Positions 55,992 through 63,783 of a stretch of 64,000 nucleotides of DNA are shown piece by piece. Location of the stretch: positions 124,001-188,000 of the forward strand of contig NZ_JAGHQW010000001.1 in assembly GCF_017744115.1 (NCBI RefSeq), read 5' to 3'. The notes below the pieces were generated by a model. It did no database searches. It was given only the letters and a program-made list of their open reading frames with translations, and was not told where the DNA came from. The position numbers and the translations under genes are program-made. The stretch's first letter is position 1, and every line of letters begins with the position of its first letter. This stretch comes from Salinisphaera sp. G21_0 (GTDB lineage: Bacteria > Pseudomonadota > Gammaproteobacteria > Pseudomonadales > Endozoicomonadaceae).

Positions 55992-56095
55992 AGGCTGACC
56001 GAGAATAGGCTGCCCTACGCGGCAACTGCTCCTGCGTTGCTCTAGGAGGCTGTCCGAGAATAGACTGCCCTACTGCGGCGGCAGCAAATTGGTCT
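55992..56095 (+). repeat. Two tandem half-copies of the palindromic element family
   Basis: AGGCTGACCGAGAATAGGCT to CTCCTGCGTTGC (55993-56040), then CTAGGAGGCTGTCCGAGAAT to GCAAATTGGTCT (56043-56095). The second is nearly identical to 53368-53420. Confidence 0.65.
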
Positions 56096-56255
56096 AGTCA
56101 TCCCCGAGAGGGCGGAGACCCGCTGTTGACGCTGGATTCCCACCTTCCCGGGAAAGATGGAACTAATAACTGGATTAACAGTCAGATACAGTATTATTCG
56201 GTTTGATTCAATCAGACCGGTACTGTAAGGACCGCCCACAATAGAGCTAGGTAAA

Positions 56256-58937
56256 TTGGATTCTTGTCAATCAAATGGTTTGGGTCAACAGTTGCGTGAT
56301 TTGAACATACAGCCACCCATTGACTTTTCAGAAGAAGCGGTAGGTGACTCCGTTCAGTACTTGGGCAGGCAGGTAAAGCGACAGGATGGCAACACCGATT
56401 GCTCAGAGAAAACGGCTCGAAAAAGACCGACAACTGCAACAGACGACCCTTTACTACCCGGTAAACTTCGTCAAATAATGCCAGAAACTGAAGTTTTACC
56501 TATCAAAAATGAGCAGTTAATGTCAGAGGGATTCTTCATTACTACCGGGAGTAAACCGCTATCTGAACGGCAGGTTAATCTTGAGATACAACCCTTTGAT
56601 TCAAGAGCTGAAGCTATACAGATGGCCGCCAGGAATCTGGTGGGTCAATTTCAATTTGAGGCAATAGAAAAGTCACCAACCAATGAAGTGAAATATGCCG
56701 TTTTCCTTGAGTGCCTGAAACTTGATGTTGAGAATACGCTGATAAGGCTAAACACAACAACATCTTTAAATGGGGCTCAAAAGCTCCTGATTTTGTTGGC
56801 AGCTGAAGAAGAGCAGAAACAACAGAATAAACGTCCACTTGCTGAGGGCTACTGGATACTTGCGAGTATTCCGTTATCCATCGGTTTTGAGAAGGCAAAG
56901 AACCTGTTTCAGCGCCTACCTGAAACGCCTTCTCTGCCAGAGGTGGACAATGTCATTAATGAGCAGTTGACAGCATTAAGAGCTGATAACATGCTCAGGG
57001 ACAGACTTTTGGAGGTCAGGCAACCCCTTAAATCGGAAAACAACGAACTTTCCAGACAGCTGTTGTGTGAAGTTGACAATATTGAAAAAAAATTTATCCC
57101 AAAAGTTGGATGGAACGGCCGTTTTTCAGACGTTGAGGATTATAGAAATTTCCAGATCTATGCAAGAAGATTGCTGTATCTCTATGCAGCCTGTTCCGGT
57201 TTTTCACAGCAGGCTGATATTGCTGAGTTAATGTCGTACATTAAGTCTGTTCTTTATATCATCGAGCCAAATAACAACCATCCAGCTAACATCTGGCATA
57301 TTGCTAAAGAGCTGGCCTATTTGTCGAAACAACCCGGCTCCATCGATTATTGCCGCTATATTAGTACCCTGGCCAATTGTTTGAAAACACCGGCACCTGT
57401 CGCCTTACAGTTTAAAAAGCTCAAACAACTCAGTGATATCAAAGGGTTCGCTTTACTTGAAAGCAAACCGCTGGACAAGTATCTAACTGTACTCAGAGCA
57501 AACATTGATAAAATGGCTCCGGAATATTCACGGGTATTGCTCGATGCAGTTGACGATCTTGAAAAAGAGTGTGCTGGTATATCACTACCGGAAGGCAAGC
57601 CCGATATCAAAGCGAAAGTGCATCGACTTTTAATGATCATTGCCGCCTGCAAATCATCCAGAGAAATAATGGCTACTTCACTATTGGAACACTTTGTCAC
57701 GGCCATTATGGAACATGGCAATAAAAAAAATATTCCCTATCTGATTGCCGGGCTGGCCCGTCTGGTTCAGAGTACCCCGAAAATACAGAAAATACTGGGT
57801 GAGCCCGTAATCAAGGGTGGGGAGCATTTGCGAATGGCACCGCTGCAATGGCTGGCATTTGTACCCAATGTACTCTCAGAAGGTGACATTGAGGAACTCT
57901 GTAAATCTTTGCAAGCTTCCAGCGCCAGCAGGCGAAAGATGAAAGATGGCAAGGTTTTCCACTTGTGGCTGGCTACTATGGAGCAGGCAATGGCCAGCGA
58001 GGTTATCAATAAGGCCATGGTAATGCCGATTCTGAAAAAGCTTACCCAAAGTCTGACTTATGAAAAACTGGGCTGGCTTTATATGGTTTTCAGCATGGGA
58101 GACAGGTTTAATCTATTTCTGGACATCATGGGTTTCAGCTGTCAAAAGGAAGGATTACCATTGTTGATCGCAGAAAAAGGGGCGGACGCTTTGGTGGGCG
58201 TCAATAAAGAGTTCTCACAATGGCTGATGAAACAACGACATCACCATCTCCTGCCTTTTTACATGGCATCAATGATAGAAGAGGGGAATGCAGCAGTCAT
58301 AAACCTTACCCATCAGTTTATAGAGACAAGCGTTAACAATACTTTTGTTCAGAGCAGGCAGTCACCGCTGCACAATCCACACCTGCAGGCCATTTACAAG
58401 AAATATCCCCGATTGGAAGCAGGTTGGGGAGCGAACTTCAGAGGTTTCAGCGAGGAAACCCGAAACAAGCTCTTGTCCGAGGGAGAAACCCTGAAGCTGA
58501 CAGAGGACCCCTGGGATCTTTTTATCAGTGGGCTTGAAGTTAAAAGCTGTTTATCACCTGACGCCCTGAGTTTTAGAAGTGGACTGATGAGTTATGTGAT
58601 GGATGGACGCAATGCCATGATTGTCATAAAGAACCAAAAAGGAAATATTCTCAGCAGAAGTGTGATTCGCATGGTGCTGGATCAGGATGATTGCCCTGCG
58701 TTATTGCTTGAAAAAGGCTATCCCGATAAGCGTAATTTATTGTTCATTGATGCCGCACGGGACATTGCTGACGAGATGGGCCTGCCCCTTTACCACTTCG
58801 TGGATGCTAAAACATGTACAAAAGGTATGATAAAACTTCTGGAAGGGAGAGCACCTCTCGATTATTTTGACGCTTTTCCTTTATTAAAGGAGAGACAGAA
58901 ACTTACGATTACCGACGTACAACGTGATGTAAGGTAA
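56256..58937 (+). CDS. Large hypothetical protein, putative effector
   Basis: An 893-residue protein not recognised. Residues 1-90 are polar and contain a basic cluster (KTARKRPTTATDD). Residues 120-700 are predicted almost entirely helical with regularly placed leucines, like a helical-repeat solenoid (AKELAYLSKQPGSIDYCRYI, SSREIMATSLLEHFVTAIME). From about residue 749 a separate domain begins: TEDPWDLFISGLEVKSC, LMSYVMDGRNAMIVIKNQKG, NILSRSVIRMVLDQDD, LLLEKGYPDKRNLLF, IDAARDIADEMGLPLYHF. This C-terminal block has the look of a mixed alpha/beta domain, but I cannot name it. The start is a TTG after AGGTAAA. A later ATG near residue 75 is possible. No signal peptide. Confidence 0.6.
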   Translation: MDSCQSNGLGQQLRDLNIQPPIDFSEEAVGDSVQYLGRQVKRQDGNTDCSEKTARKRPTTATDDPLLPGKLRQIMPETEVLPIKNEQLMSEGFFITTGSKPLSERQVNLEIQPFDSRAEAIQMAARNLVGQFQFEAIEKSPTNEVKYAVFLECLKLDVENTLIRLNTTTSLNGAQKLLILLAAEEEQKQQNKRPLAEGYWILASIPLSIGFEKAKNLFQRLPETPSLPEVDNVINEQLTALRADNMLRDRLLEVRQPLKSENNELSRQLLCEVDNIEKKFIPKVGWNGRFSDVEDYRNFQIYARRLLYLYAACSGFSQQADIAELMSYIKSVLYIIEPNNNHPANIWHIAKELAYLSKQPGSIDYCRYISTLANCLKTPAPVALQFKKLKQLSDIKGFALLESKPLDKYLTVLRANIDKMAPEYSRVLLDAVDDLEKECAGISLPEGKPDIKAKVHRLLMIIAACKSSREIMATSLLEHFVTAIMEHGNKKNIPYLIAGLARLVQSTPKIQKILGEPVIKGGEHLRMAPLQWLAFVPNVLSEGDIEELCKSLQASSASRRKMKDGKVFHLWLATMEQAMASEVINKAMVMPILKKLTQSLTYEKLGWLYMVFSMGDRFNLFLDIMGFSCQKEGLPLLIAEKGADALVGVNKEFSQWLMKQRHHHLLPFYMASMIEEGNAAVINLTHQFIETSVNNTFVQSRQSPLHNPHLQAIYKKYPRLEAGWGANFRGFSEETRNKLLSEGETLKLTEDPWDLFISGLEVKSCLSPDALSFRSGLMSYVMDGRNAMIVIKNQKGNILSRSVIRMVLDQDDCPALLLEKGYPDKRNLLFIDAARDIADEMGLPLYHFVDAKTCTKGMIKLLEGRAPLDYFDAFPLLKERQKLTITDVQRDVR

Positions 58938-59029
58938 TCATAACGGATGCTTGCAGGCTCCTCAGGTGGCAGACCTTTCTTTGTGCAAGGCAAAGATTAA
59001 AGATCTGACCTCTGATTTTTACCTTCGAT

Positions 59030-59347
59030 GTGTCTGGCATCAGTCGTTGGATGAATGAGACAGCGAAAAATGCTGCCTATGTCAAAAGTCAGTACCTGGA
59101 GCAGAAGATCGCCCTCGAAGAACTGTTAGAGAGTTATGAACTCGGCGGTTCTACATCGAGAAGTTTTATCCGTCAGGGCGAGCGAGCCGCTGATTCGATG
59201 AATCTTCTGAACAATCAGGACTTAGACCGACTCAATAATGCTATTCGCTCGGCAGAGCAGAACATGGCGAGCTTGGGCGACAGTTCCCGTAATACCCTGA
59301 ACAGCTTGCAAGATGAACTGGATGAGCAGGGCAGGCAATCAGACTGA
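59030..59347 (+). pseudogene. Phage tail tape-measure protein remnant (C-terminal part)
   Basis: A 105-codon frame from a GTG: ISRWMNETAKNAAYVKSQYL, EQKIALEELLESYELGG, then DRLNNAIRSAEQNMASLGDS, SRNTLNSLQDELDEQ. The final helix pattern (L..AI.SA...M..L.DS...TL..LQDELD) is common in tail tape-measure proteins, which are many hundreds of residues long, so this is a scrap. It ends inside the minus-strand repeat gene that follows. Confidence 0.5.
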
Positions 59348-60538
59348 ATTTTTACTGGAACTCTGGTTTGTTCCAACTGAATTAGAAGTCAATGTTAATC
59401 CACCGGAGTTTCCAGCTGAATGGATTGACTGGAGATACTGCTCTTTTGCGATTTTTGCCTGCTTTGAAGCTTCTTCCTTGTTGGCAGTTTGTCTTTTGAT
59501 TCTGTTGTAAGTATTCATATAGATTCTGTGCCCCTCTACGAAGAGGGGATCTTTGCGACGCTCCCTTTTGCGCTCCCTTTCGCGTTCCTTTTGGCGCTCT
59601 GCGAAAGTTGGATCTTTGCGACGCTCCTTCTGGTGCTCCCTTTGGTACTTCCTTTTGCGCTCCCTTTCGCGCTCTGCAAAAGCGGGATCTTTGCGAAGCT
59701 CCCTTTGGCGCTCCCTTTGGCGCTCCCTTTGGCGCTCTGCAAAAGCGGGATCTGTACGGTAGCGCTCCCTTTTGCGCTCCCTTTCGCGCTCTGCGAAAGC
59801 TGGATCTTTGCGAAGCCCTCTTTGGTACTCCCTTTGGCGCTCTGCGAAAGCGGGATCTTTGCGACGCTCCCTTTGGTACTCCCTGTGGTACTCCCTTTTG
59901 CGCTCTGCGAAAGTGGGATCTTTGTGACGCTCCCTTTGGTACTCCCTTTGGTACTCCCTTTGGTACTCCCTTTCGCGCTGGGCGTAAGCGGGATCTTTGC
60001 GACGCTCCCTTCGGCGCTCCCTTCGGCGCTCCAACTGAGAGGCTTTGTTGTCAGTTATTTTTTCTGGTGGGTTTGAAACAGACTTATTACTCAAGTTATC
60101 AGCGTGAATTATCGGACTGATTTTCTCCACCACTTTAGAATAGTGATGGCTGTTATTAACAGAGTGAGAACCGCCTTCTTCAGCCATACTCCAAACTTGC
60201 ACAATTTTTATTTCTGATTCAGTGTCACTACCGGCTTTCTGAAATGTTTCTGGTCTTACGGTTAATTCAAAAGACTGGTCCAGGCAGATCTCTTTAGCAT
60301 CGAGAATAGTGATTGACATTTGTTTAATTCTTGAATCATTGAGTCGGTTATGGAGTCTATCCTCATCGGGTATTGAGGTGTTATTGATTGGGGCCGTTTG
60401 TTCCACTTTCTGACCGAATGCTATAGCATTTTTTGGTGTATGGCGATTGGAAAGTGACTTACCGTCGGACATAACAGCGTCATATGCAGTAAGAAAATTC
60501 GAATAACAGCCTTGTAAGTTACAATCTGGATCAGTCAT
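59339..60538 (-). CDS. Charged repeat protein with coding minisatellite (RKDPAFAER units), copy 1
   Basis: A 399-residue protein. Residues 1-165 are non-repetitive and start MTDPDCNLQGCYSNFLTAYD. Residues 165-330 are a Lys/Arg/Glu-rich array of about nine units, each a KDPAFAER core followed by a variable number of 4-residue steps such as QREY, QRER or KRER. This corresponds to 12-bp DNA steps (GGTACTCCCTTT and variants on the plus strand). Residues 335-399 (GHRIYMNTYNRIKRQTANKE, then a Ser/Asn tail) resemble nothing known. The array should form a long, highly charged helix, perhaps nucleic-acid binding. Its near-copy lies 400 bp further on with fewer units, so the array is likely to vary in length between strains. 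No signal peptide. Confidence 0.65.
   Translation of the reverse strand: MTDPDCNLQGCYSNFLTAYDAVMSDGKSLSNRHTPKNAIAFGQKVEQTAPINNTSIPDEDRLHNRLNDSRIKQMSITILDAKEICLDQSFELTVRPETFQKAGSDTESEIKIVQVWSMAEEGGSHSVNNSHHYSKVVEKISPIIHADNLSNKSVSNPPEKITDNKASQLERRRERRRERRKDPAYAQREREYQREYQREYQRERHKDPTFAERKREYHREYQRERRKDPAFAERQREYQRGLRKDPAFAERERERKRERYRTDPAFAERQRERQRERQRELRKDPAFAERERERKRKYQREHQKERRKDPTFAERQKERERERKRERRKDPLFVEGHRIYMNTYNRIKRQTANKEEASKQAKIAKEQYLQSIHSAGNSGGLTLTSNSVGTNQSSSKNSV
59540..60045. repeat. Coding minisatellite (12-bp steps within larger units), copy 1
   Basis: Plus-strand runs such as TTTGGTACTCCC repeated three to four times, mixed with GGCGCTCCCTTT, are interspersed with GAAAGCGGGATCTTTGCGAC segments that encode the RKDPAF core on the other strand. 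Frames on both strands stay open. Confidence 0.8.
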
Positions 60539-60657
60539 TAATTCATAAATTCATTAAGTTATTGAATCACAGCATAAGACTCCCGCTTCGTTACACAAGT
60601 TCCTTCCTGACACAACCCATTCACCATTTACATCAAAAAAAACATAAGGATTTGATA
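60539..60657. repeat. Upstream region shared by the two repeat-protein genes, copy 1
   Basis: About 110 bp upstream of copy 1 closely match those upstream of copy 2 (61911-62013), up to the CATCAAAAAAAAC run. The duplication therefore includes the promoter region. Confidence 0.7.
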
Positions 60658-60759
60658 TGACTATTAACCATGATGATGTAAAACTCTTCAAAAGCCAGCG
60701 ATTCACGGCTGAGAAAGACGGTGGCGGTCGTGTGACTGGGCGGCTAATAAAACCATGAC
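60658..60759 (+). pseudogene. Phage structural protein fragment
   Basis: A 33-residue frame with a good AAGG eight bases upstream: HDDVKLFKSQRFTAEKDGGG then RVTGRLIKP. The V/L-KLF-SQR-T...DGGGR.TG start is one I associate with a prophage protein that is several hundred residues long. Here it stops early and overlaps the next small frame by ATGA. Confidence 0.45.
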
Positions 60760-60914
60760 CTTGACGCTTCAGGATAAACGACAGTTCTCTGTAATTTTTG
60801 ATCGCTCTAACGGCGCTCCCGTAGATGCAAAGCAGGTTTTACCGTTTGCTTATCCAGAGGACAGAGACCAATACCTTCTTACTCTTGGATTGCTGACTGT
60901 TCACTCAGGTTGAG
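60756..60914 (+). pseudogene. Small phage-like frame after the DGGGR fragment
   Basis: A 52-residue frame, TLTLQDKRQFSVIFDRSNGA, then KQVLPFAYPEDRDQYLL. It overlaps the previous fragment by ATGA and reads like the remains of a compact phage gene operon. The same frame continues after the stop with NQDGKYSFSLKTEKWQ, so it is probably a broken gene. Family not recognised. Confidence 0.35.
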
Positions 60915-60944
60915 ACAGGCTCAATCAGGACGGTAAATATTCCT

Positions 60945-61910
60945 TCAGCTTGAAGACTGAAAAATGGCAGGGGGAGTGCCATCTGAATTTTTACTGGAAC
61001 TCTGGTTTGTTTCAACTGAGTTAGAAATCAGTATTAATTCTCTGGAGTTTCCAGCTGAATGGATTGTCTGGAGATACTGCTCTTTTGCAATTTTTGCCTG
61101 CTTTGAAGCTTCTTCCTTGTTGGCGGTTTGTCTTTTGATTCTGTTGTAAGTATTCATATAGATTCTGTGCCCCTCTACGAAGACGGGATCTTTGCGACGC
61201 TCCCTTTTGCGCTCCCTATCGAGCTTCCTTTCGCGCTCTGCGAGAGTGGGATCTTTGCGACGCTTCCTTTGGTACTTCCTTTGGTACTCCCTTTCGCGCT
61301 CTGCGAGAGTGGGATCTTTGCGACGCTTCCTTTGGTACTCCCTTTTGCGCTCTCTTTCGCGCTCTGCGAAAGCGGGATCTTTGCGACGCTCCCTTCGGCG
61401 CTCCAACCGAGAGGCTTTGTTGTCAGTTATTTTTTCTGGTGGGTTTGAAACAGACTTATTACTCAAGTTATCAGCGTGAATTATCGGACTGATTTGCTCC
61501 ATCACGTTAGAATGCTGATGGCTGTTATTAACAGACTGAGAACCGTCTTCTTCAGCCATACTCCAAACTCGCACAATTTTTAATTCTGATTCAGTATCAC
61601 TATCAGCTTTCTGAAATGTTTCTGGTCTTACGGATAATTCAAAGGACCGGTCCAGGCAGATCTCTTTAGAATCAAGAGTAGTGATTGACATTTGTTTAAT
61701 TCTTGAATCATTGAATCGGTTATGGGGTCTATCCCCATCGGGTATTGAGGTGCTATTGATTGGGGCCGTTTGTTCCACTTTCTGTCCGAATGCTATAGCA
61801 TTTTTTGGTGTATGGCGATTGGAAAGTGACTTAACGCCGGACATAACAGCGTCATATGCAGTAAGAAAATTCGAATAACAGCTTTGTAAGTTGCAATCTG
61901 GATCAGTCAT
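60945..61910 (-). CDS. Charged repeat protein with coding minisatellite, copy 2
   Basis: A 321-residue paralogue of the 399-residue protein. The first 165 residues are close to identical (MTDPDCNLQSCYSNFLTAYD). The array is much shorter: about four KDP..AER cores, with steps REYQRKRR, REYQRKYQRKRR and RKLDRERKRERR. The GHRIYMNTYNRIKRQTANKE segment and the Ser/Asn tail follow. The tail continues with GTPPAIFQSSS, longer than copy 1. The near-identical flanks with different unit numbers show that the array changes by gain or loss of units. Function unknown. Confidence 0.65.
   Translation of the reverse strand: MTDPDCNLQSCYSNFLTAYDAVMSGVKSLSNRHTPKNAIAFGQKVEQTAPINSTSIPDGDRPHNRFNDSRIKQMSITTLDSKEICLDRSFELSVRPETFQKADSDTESELKIVRVWSMAEEDGSQSVNNSHQHSNVMEQISPIIHADNLSNKSVSNPPEKITDNKASRLERRRERRKDPAFAERERERKREYQRKRRKDPTLAEREREYQRKYQRKRRKDPTLAERERKLDRERKRERRKDPVFVEGHRIYMNTYNRIKRQTANKEEASKQAKIAKEQYLQTIHSAGNSRELILISNSVETNQSSSKNSDGTPPAIFQSSS
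61170..61405. repeat. Coding minisatellite, copy 2 (shorter)
   Basis: The same 12-bp steps and GCGGGATCTTTGCGACG-like cores as at 59540-60045, with roughly half the units. Confidence 0.75.
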
Positions 61911-62013
61911 TAATTCATAAATTCATTAAATTATTGAATTACAGCTTAAGACTCTCGCTTTGTTACACAAGTTCCCTCCTGACATAACCCATTCACCACT
62001 TACATCAAAAAAA
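61911..62013. repeat. Upstream region shared by the two repeat-protein genes, copy 2
   Basis: Matches 60539-60657 with scattered substitutions (for example TTAAATTATTGAATTACAGC against TTAAGTTATTGAATCACAGC). Confidence 0.7.
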
Positions 62014-62710
62014 CAGTCACTCTCGATGAATACACGTCAACTGACAAAACATGAAAATTGACGTATTTATAATTTCTGAAAACGTAAGGGAGCCTGCAGC
62101 TTTCACTGCCAAGAAAAATCACTATTAGGCTTATTTATATGACAGTAAATTTCATTAAGCCGCTCTTCATCGAACCCTGATAGTGAATCGAACTTTTGAT
62201 GCACCATCGCAAAAGCAGGTTTCAGGAAATAAGGAATGGGTATCATGTATTTGTTTGGACGATGATCTGGGATGCAGTCAAAACATTCTTACACTGTTTT
62301 TATCCAGTAAGAAGCACTGAACTGGCTGATATTTTTCTGAATAGCCGTACCCATGACTGGGTCGACGGCAACGATTGAGTAACAGGTCATTTCAGCTGAT
62401 GAATTGTGCGGGCATGATTTTTTTACCTCTTCTGCATCTCATGTGGCTGTTGTGCTTCAGGATTCGTCGGGAATTGCTGTTGTTATTGAGCAATATCAAA
62501 AAGAAGGTGTTGAGGTTGCTGCACTCGAAGCAGATAAGTTTGCCGAAATTGCAGCTGATGTAATGAATGCATATAGTAAACACCCTGCAACACCTGACCT
62601 CCAGCGTATCGCCATCACGCCCTAATCCAGACACAGCCTGTAACCAACCACACGAACCACTGTTACCAATCGAATTAACCACATATCATAACTTCCAGAC
62701 TGGAGGCCAT
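62014..62710. other. Decayed stretch between the repeat genes and miaE
   Basis: About 700 bp without an intact gene. Around 62320-62400 the plus strand reads as short broken frames, and 62404-62625 holds the fragment listed separately. Probably prophage or island debris. Confidence 0.35.
62404..62625 (+). pseudogene. Unrecognised gene fragment
   Basis: The 73-codon frame has no good start. It reads FFTSSASHVAVVLQDSSGIA, then VVIEQYQKEGVEVAALEADK, then FAEIAADVMNAYSKHP. This has protein-like hydrophobic periodicity and continues upstream to a stop without an ATG. Probably the 3' part of a broken gene, perhaps phage-derived. Confidence 0.3.
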
Positions 62711-63391
62711 ATGATCGTAGACATTTTCCATATCTTGGATTTCTTACCCTGTCCCACCCCTCAAGAGTGGATTGAAGCAGCGTGTAAGCCTGAAAACTTA
62801 CCTCTAATCCTTACAGATCATGCAAACAATGAACTGAAGGCTGCTCAATCAGCGATGGCGATCATGAGCCGTTATCGAACCGGGACGTTCAGCCGAGGTA
62901 ACGGTCGCCGTGAACAGCAGAAAGGTGGGCTGCAACTGAGAATAGAAGATCAGTTAAGCCTGCTGAACAAAATGTCCAGACTGGCCCGTGAAGAGCTGCG
63001 GCACTATGAGCAGGTTCTGGCCATTATGGCTCGCCGGGATATTCCCTATGTTTACCTGGAAGCCGGTCGCTATGCGGGGCAGTTATGTGCTGCCATCAGA
63101 ACGTTTGAACCATTCAGGCTGGTCGATACCCTGGTGATGGGGGCGTTTATTGAAGCCCGTTCCTGTGAGCGTTTTGCGGCACTCTCGCCCTGGCTGGATG
63201 ATGAGTTGAAGAAGTTTTATCAGTCATTATTGAAGTCTGAAAGTCGACATTTTCAGGACTATCTGGCATTGGCAGAGGCCATTAATGGCGGGTCAGTGGC
63301 TGACCGGGTGGCGATATTCGCCGGGATTGAGCAGGATGCCATTGAGTCTCCAGACAAACTATTCCGTTTTCACAGTGGTGTGCCTGTCTGA
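62711..63391 (+). CDS. miaE: tRNA-(ms2io6A37)-hydroxylase
   Basis: A 226-residue ferritin-like di-iron monooxygenase that hydroxylates the isopentenyl side chain of modified A37 in tRNA. The iron ligands lie in DHANNELKAAQSAMAIMSRY, LAREELRHYEQVLAIM (ExxH), GAFIEARSCERFAAL and SESRHFQDYLAL (ExxH). The order and spacing match MiaE. The ATG at 62711 has GGAGG four bases upstream, and upstream codons of the same frame are not homologous. It returns to housekeeping sequence after the decayed region. Confidence 0.92.
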   Translation: MIVDIFHILDFLPCPTPQEWIEAACKPENLPLILTDHANNELKAAQSAMAIMSRYRTGTFSRGNGRREQQKGGLQLRIEDQLSLLNKMSRLAREELRHYEQVLAIMARRDIPYVYLEAGRYAGQLCAAIRTFEPFRLVDTLVMGAFIEARSCERFAALSPWLDDELKKFYQSLLKSESRHFQDYLALAEAINGGSVADRVAIFAGIEQDAIESPDKLFRFHSGVPV

Positions 63392-63783
63392 GAATATTGC
63401 TGCCAGGGTCTTCGCCGCTGTGACGACTGTCCGTAAAACGTGATAGACCGGCTCTGCATTGTCGTGGTTTTAAAATTTCCAGGAGCCTGTCGGACTTAAG
63501 CGTCCGTAGCGAGGATTGCGAGAAATTGAGGATAAAAATTTCTGCTTCTGAGGAGAATAGCGGGGCTATTTGACGAGGAAGCAGGAATTTTTAGACCAAT
63601 TTATCGCAACCGCACGACTGCATGGATGCAGGAGCTAGAGCAACGCAGGAGCAGTTGCCGTGTAGGACAGTCTTAAGTTCGACAGGCTCCTGGCTGTCTT
63701 TTCTTTTAAATAAACGTCCGGGGGATAAAAAAAGGGAAATAAATGTCCAACAGGGTTATCAAAAACTGAATTGGAATGACAAA
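63392..63783. other. Intergenic region occupied mainly by a palindromic element
   Basis: 392 bp. Positions 63480-63692 are a full-length relative of the nested palindromic element. The remaining flanks show no gene. Confidence 0.5.
63480..63692. repeat. Second full-length nested palindromic element
   Basis: Outer inverted repeats CAGGAGCCTGTCGGACTTAAG (63480-63500) and its complement at 63672-63692 differ by one base. Internal AAAATTTCTGCTTC and GAAGCAGGAATTTTTAG pair as in the 53366 element. GAGGATAAAAATT and the CCGTAGCGAGGAT segment are shared with that copy in inverted order. Confidence 0.8.

Larger units (their letters stand above)
55572..56255. other. Repeat-rich, gene-free stretch
   Basis: About 680 bp with no gene. 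It is a mosaic of element fragments (55601, 55992, 56042), a palindrome of the GCGGGAATGACG type (55852-55943) and A/T-rich spacer. Confidence 0.5.

Noticed and set aside
59540-60045. CRISPR array
   Set aside because: Units are contiguous 12-bp and larger coding repeats without unique spacers of constant length.
59489-60120. Hydrophobic or Arg-rich plus-strand frames opposite the minisatellite gene (LPLALPFAL-type repeats)
   Set aside because: The 12-bp repeat keeps several frames open on both strands. The minus-strand frame has the non-repetitive conserved ends and the paralogue, so it is the real one.
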